Positions 39,601-45,600 of a DNA stretch of 64,000 nucleotides are shown one piece after another. The notes beneath the pieces are model-generated. The model saw only the letters and a program-made list of their open reading frames with translations. It did not search any database and was not told the DNA's origin. Every line of letters starts with the position of its first letter. The first letter of the stretch is position 1. Location: positions 3,720,001-3,784,000 of the forward strand of contig CM057130.1 in assembly GCA_029964075.1 (NCBI GenBank). Direction: 5' to 3'. The DNA is from Patiria pectinifera (lineage: Eukaryota > Echinodermata > Asteroidea > Valvatida > Asterinidae). The position numbers and the translations under genes are program-made.

Positions 39601-42600
39601 CTCGATGGCCATTATGCCCGGGGTGTTGGTGCCGATCCGAGTGAGCACATTAGCTGCAAGGTACAAGTGGGAATATTATACTTGGGGGGGGGCATTAGGA
39701 CGGGATTTGAAATTGGTGAAACACGTCCAGGGCGGGTCCACGGAAAGGGGTGCGGGAAGGGGGGTCCTAACCACCCTAGCCACTATAAACCCCCCCCCCT
39801 CCCCCAACTCTGATTGAACAATACTCATTACTAACTTAAAAAATCCCAAATTTCTTTTAAGTTTTCATCCGAATAATGCCCCCCCTCCCCGCCCCCCCCC
39901 CCCCTTGACAAATTTTGGACTCAAATTAACCACCCTTGTTGGGAAAATCCTGAATCCACGTCACTGCATGTTGACGCTAATATTTGTCACTGCTCTTAAG
40001 ACATTTCTTACAAGTTTATCATCAGTCTAAAAAAAATCTCTTCAGACTTCATCCAAAATTTAAATGCAGGTGTAAATAACATTGTTTTTTGAGTGTTTTT
40101 TTTTTCATTTTAGATCTGTGGACTCAAAAGCACATTAACAATGTGGTAGAATAAGGAAAGTTGTAGAATTAACATTAATGACACAAATGTTTCCTTCTCA
40201 ATGGAAATAATGAAAAACTCCAGCACTATTAAAAATATATTTTTTATTTCTGGTAATGAAACCAAAAGATTCCTCAAAAGCGCCTATAGGCACTGTAGCT
40301 CGCAAGCCTGAAGAAACCTGTAGAGAGGAGCCAACGAGAAGAAATTCCAGTTTTAGAGGTGGGAGGAATCGAATACCCCAGAAGAATTTTCTGGGGAAAA
40401 CCCATGGAATCAGGTAGGGCCTGAAAACCCAATGCACATATTGGCCCAGGCGGGATTGGAACCCCGGTCACAGCGTGGAAGGCGAGGAAAGTACCGCAAC
40501 ACCAACAACACTCCCTAAAATATGACGAGGGATGCGAAAGCATGCTGTTGACTAGCATTCACAAATTCACAGTACTACAGTTTTCCCGACTATTAAATGT
40601 AAAAAAAAACAACGATAAGATTATCTTTACCTAATGTTAATTCAGTGTACTCGACAGACGAGGCACCAGTGAGTCTGATCCTGTAGTTGGTGAGCGGCTT
40701 CAGGTGGTAAACGATAAACTCGCTGATGGGATCCTGACCAATATCAAACGGGGAGTCTTCGGTCCGGGTACCAGTGGCAACCTCTGTGACTTCAACCGTC
40801 TGCACCGTTACAGGGCTTGCCCACTGCAGCTTGTAGCTGAAAGGGGTTACCATCTCATTTGCTGTTCCCAGCTGTCCTTCCGCTGGCTGCAAAAACAAAT
40901 TCAAAATTAAAAAGTTTGAAAAGTAAAAGCTAGGTTTCTGGGGATTGTGGATAACTTATCATGTGAAGACTTACACAAGCGCACGGGAAGTTCGTACTGA
41001 AGATGGTTTCGATGAAACAGTGTATCTACGATATATATTTTTGATTAACATGACATAATTACACAGACATAATTACTTTTTCTGCCATAATTACACAGAC
41101 ATAATTACTTTTTCTAAACCAAGCATCTTTGTTTGTAATTCTGGACACAAGGAATATGTAAGCAAAATTTCAGCTTCCTTCATCAGGTAAAAGTATAAGC
41201 AAAATTTGCTGAATTGTTTTTCGCTATGGCAGCAAAGTTCATACCCTGGACATCAGTCGTAATGCAAAGAAAACATCATCCAACCTGGGCTAGTCTTGAT
41301 GAATAGATGATGGTCAGTCATCGCAAATATTTGAATTAATAAGATATGAACAATCATGATAATCAACAATGTTTTCTCATTTTTGTCAGAAAATACATTT
41401 CGGAAAGAATGTTGTATAGTGATGCAACTTTTTATAGGGCCTAGTATTATCTTAAATGAAGGTCAGTCATTGCAAAAAAAGGAAAGGCCTAGGCCTTACT
41501 TGTTCAGGCCCGTCGCCAGCCCTGAGCATCAGGGGGAACCATATAGTGTCCCATCCATAAAAATGGCTTTAGCCGATGGAGGGGCCAAGTGCTCGCCAAG
41601 GGCCTCCCCCCTCCCCGGCAACCGGGCCTGCCCTACTACTTAGTACAGTCGGAAACATCATTCGGGCTGCTTTCAGCTCAACCAGGCCTACTCCACGAAT
41701 TCAAGTGACATTGATTAAAAAGTGTACCTTGAATGATGGAGATACTACTACTTTACTACACAATAATTTTCCAAATTTAAGCTCCTTTTAATTTGACTTT
41801 ACGACGTCAAAATTACCGTTGCTCTTTTTCCTAGTTCCGGATTGGTTCAATTAGTTCCTAATCAATCAAACACTGCTTCGCGCGAAAAAAAAAAAATCAC
41901 ACGAGAAACCAATCAAGCACATTTCTGATAAAGTATTATTTAATTTACCAAATATAGTTCATTCAAGCGAATTCCAGCAAATTTTAAAAAGAGAAAAACG
42001 AAAATGATATTGAAATGTTTGTCTGCAGTGCAACGGCAAGAACTCACACACGGACCGAAAACATTTGCGCAGAATACGTCACACAAAATTGATTAATAAT
42101 GCGCGTGTAGTTGGGTCGTAAGTGCTCAAGTGATCCGGAACTAGGCAAAAACATAGGGTCATTCCTTGTCAAATTTTCAAAAATTAGAGACTCCACAAAT
42201 TATTTTGATTCAACAAAAATTCGATGGAAGACAGTTTGTACGACTCGACTGTAGTGTATGAACAAAAATGTTTGAAATCACACGTTACGAGTGATGTACC
42301 GTGGAGAACATTTATCGTCGATTCGCAGCTCCCGCGAATTTCTACAGCACAAACCACCAAAACATGTCAAACTTTAAAGTGCGAGACGGAAATCTGGCCA
42401 AAATTCCTCTTCTAAAGATTTTATCGTAAAGATCTTTGTGTATCAAGAAGCTTACATTTTCCTTTTCAAAATGCAATTCCTCAGAATTTTGTTTTATTGG
42501 AGACTAATCCAAAAGAGGTAGGTTTTTATTTGAAGCGATCCGGAAAAATCCGGAACTAGGAAAACGACTGTAAGGCCAACTTGTTATGACCATGGAGAAA

Positions 42601-45600
42601 TAAAAGTTTGCACTCGACTCAGTCATATCAATTGTCATCGACTATATATAGGCCTACTCACACTCACTAGACTGTGACAGCTAGACAGAGACTCTGAGAG
42701 AGTTGAGTTTTAATTTGTACACAACCAAAGAGTTGACGTCTGGATACAACATTCACATTTTCTACCCAACCCAAAGACTTACCGCAACCTTTGTACAATT
42801 TTTCCCTGCCATGGGCAGACCTAGTTATGAACATTGTGATAATTCAACTTCAAGCAACTTTCAATGTTTTTGCTTACTTTTTCGTTTCTTCAAATAAGCG
42901 CTACCACTTTCCTGACCACACCTCGCCAAGAGAGGGGGCTATTTCAATGAAAAGAAATTGGCCGACCGAGCACTTTGATTGGATGATAAGTTTTAAAGAG
43001 GGCGGCTTATGCATAATTAATGCTAATTTGGGGATTGTTGTAAACTTTCGAAGAAAGACTCCAATGTTCGCTGAAGTTTTTTTTTTACAAAAAGGCTAAT
43101 TTTCCACAATGATTCTTTGGGAAATTCCCCAAGTGTACTTTGGGAATGTCGGGGGACTTTCCCAAAGAATCATTGTGGAAAATTAGCCTTTGTGTGAAAA
43201 AAACCCTTCAGCGAACATTGGAGTCTTTCTTCGAAAGTAAAAGGAAAACAAAATGTCAAGTCGCCGTGCTAACATGGGGCATATGCATCCCGTTTATTTG
43301 CTGCCATAACCTTTTTTTTTTGCGTTTCAAGTTGCTATGCTTTTCTTTCTTTTTTTCCATATAATAAAAAACTGAAAAACAAATATGAAAAGCAGGTCAA
43401 AAGTTTGAAATTAAAAAAAATAGGAATGTTGGGAAACTTCCAGAGACTTGATTGAGATTGAAAAACATGATGGTATTTTGAAAGCACGACTAGTTTATAC
43501 TATATAGCGTGGAGATAGGTAGGATTAAATAGTGCCTACATGGCTGTATTATTAACGCTTGGTATGTGCATGAAGCGAACGATCTTTTCAACCCAGGAAT
43601 TTCCCATGAATGGAGTCAAACATATGCAAATTTTTGCATCAAAGGCTGAGGCGTAGTGAGGCCAGGCGATTCGGTCCACTGCAGAAATACTTTCATAGCC
43701 ATAATTTATTGACGGAGTAAAGATATGACGTGTGTACACTGTGTTAGTCGCCAAAGGCGATTTTTTTTTACCCGATAGAAATAGTATTCCCTTCAATTAT
43801 TATTCCCTTAACAGCTAGGCCTACCTAGAAGAGAAAAAAACACTGCATACAAAAATACAAAATTAATGACATGACCAAAACCTGTCAAGAGTTGCTTGTG
43901 TGTCTTTATATATGTAAGAAAAACGAGTGCGAATGTGCATGAGCTCTGCTGGCTGTATTGCATGAAAGTCTTGCATGAAATTTATCAAAATGATCCCTGC
44001 CAGAGCTTTAAAATGCGACGCCCAAAAATGCGACGCCGATGGAACACCATAGGCCTGCTTTAGATGTTTACCTAGATTTATAGCGATTTGTGATAAATAC
44101 CACGTGACTATAATACCTTCATTTTATAAACATCTTTAAGAATTGTCAAAAAGAAAGTGACCTAATGAGAGAAAAAAATTGTTATTAAATAATGTATTGC
44201 TTGCTCCGTGTAATAAAAATAACATTGGGATAAAGTACACTATTGTATAGTATCTGGGGAAGATGGCACGCAATTTGCATATTTTCACGAGTTATGCCTG
44301 TTTTAACACAAGCATCACACAATTCAGCTGTCCACCAATGATCATTAAACAAGAGCGTTTTCCTGCCTTCATGAATGAACGAAACTTTGCACAGGAAAAC
44401 AGCCAAAAATCACCATCATTATTTAAAAGAAGTCCCCATATTCAAAACACAAAATGTGACAGTAGAAAAATAACGTTTCAGTCTTGACAAAAATTATGAA
44501 AATCTCATTTGTATCTGAATGCCTGTTTGTAATCTCTGGTGTCCTCTCAACTCACAGCCTTCATCACGGACAGCTACGGAAAGCTATAAAAAATTTTTTT
44601 TTTTTAAAATGTGCATAACTTCTAATAGCATGCATCAATATTTTCTCATTCAATTTTCGAAAAAAACGAACTGTTTATAATATATGTTTCGTTGGTGTGT
44701 TAAATTTAATTACATCTTTAAGGAAAAATCATTAATGCTCCCTGTACATGTATCGCACGCGCAGGCGTATATTCAAATGTAATATTCAACATTAAACCCA
44801 GGTATAATTATTCAAATGGCCGTCTCGAAAACGTAAGTGACTTATACATGAAGATTGTAATAAAACCACTCAATTGAAATTGGTGACACAAGACGTTTTT
44901 AATTAAATTTATTCAAACGAATCGGTCGCGTTTCCACTCAAGCAGTGTCTTTTTCGAACTCTGAAAAAAAAATCATTCTCAATCGTCTGGTTCACTGTTA
45001 GTAGGTGATCAAGAATGTAATTTCACTCTTTAGAATAAAAGAATAATAGGTAAATTTATTGAAGTTGACAAAGTCTGTCGTTGATCTTTATTTCAAAGCA
45101 GTTTTTGTGGTTTTCAATATGGGTCTTACATTAAGATACGTTAGCTTATTCCTGTTAATTACCTTTAAAGAAACATTTTTTTTGTCATAAATTATACCTT
45201 AGGGAGACACCGGACATTAAGGAGACATTTCAATGTCTACCTAATGTCAGAACTTCCAGTTAGAGGCAACATTTTAGTGTCGCAACAAGGCTAGATCGTT
45301 TGCTCATGGTCCAAAAACGTAAATATACCAGAATTCGTGGGGGCAGGATAAGGGAAATCGGGGTAAAGGGTAATTAAAATTGGAAACATTTTGTGCACAA
45401 CCCATTTGGAATGTCCCCCTAAGGTATACCATTTTCCGTAAATTATTATTCGTGAAGTTATATTAATAAGGTTAATGAGGATAACGTTACAAAATAATGC
45501 CAGTATATATAAACCAAGTTATAAAGCACTTGTAATTCGGTAAAGCAACAACCATACAACAACAACAACAACAAAATGTCAAGAAAGGTCAAATTTCAAC

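Larger units (their letters stand above)
37420..43046. repeat. Left arm of large inverted duplication
   Basis: The sequence matches the reverse complement of 57240-64000, covering gene A exons 2-4 and their introns. The stretch 42220-42470 differs from 57845-58082 at only a handful of positions. The outer end cannot be fixed, because homology reaches the right edge of the window. Arms differ in length because of insertions such as 61778-62460. Confidence 0.9.
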
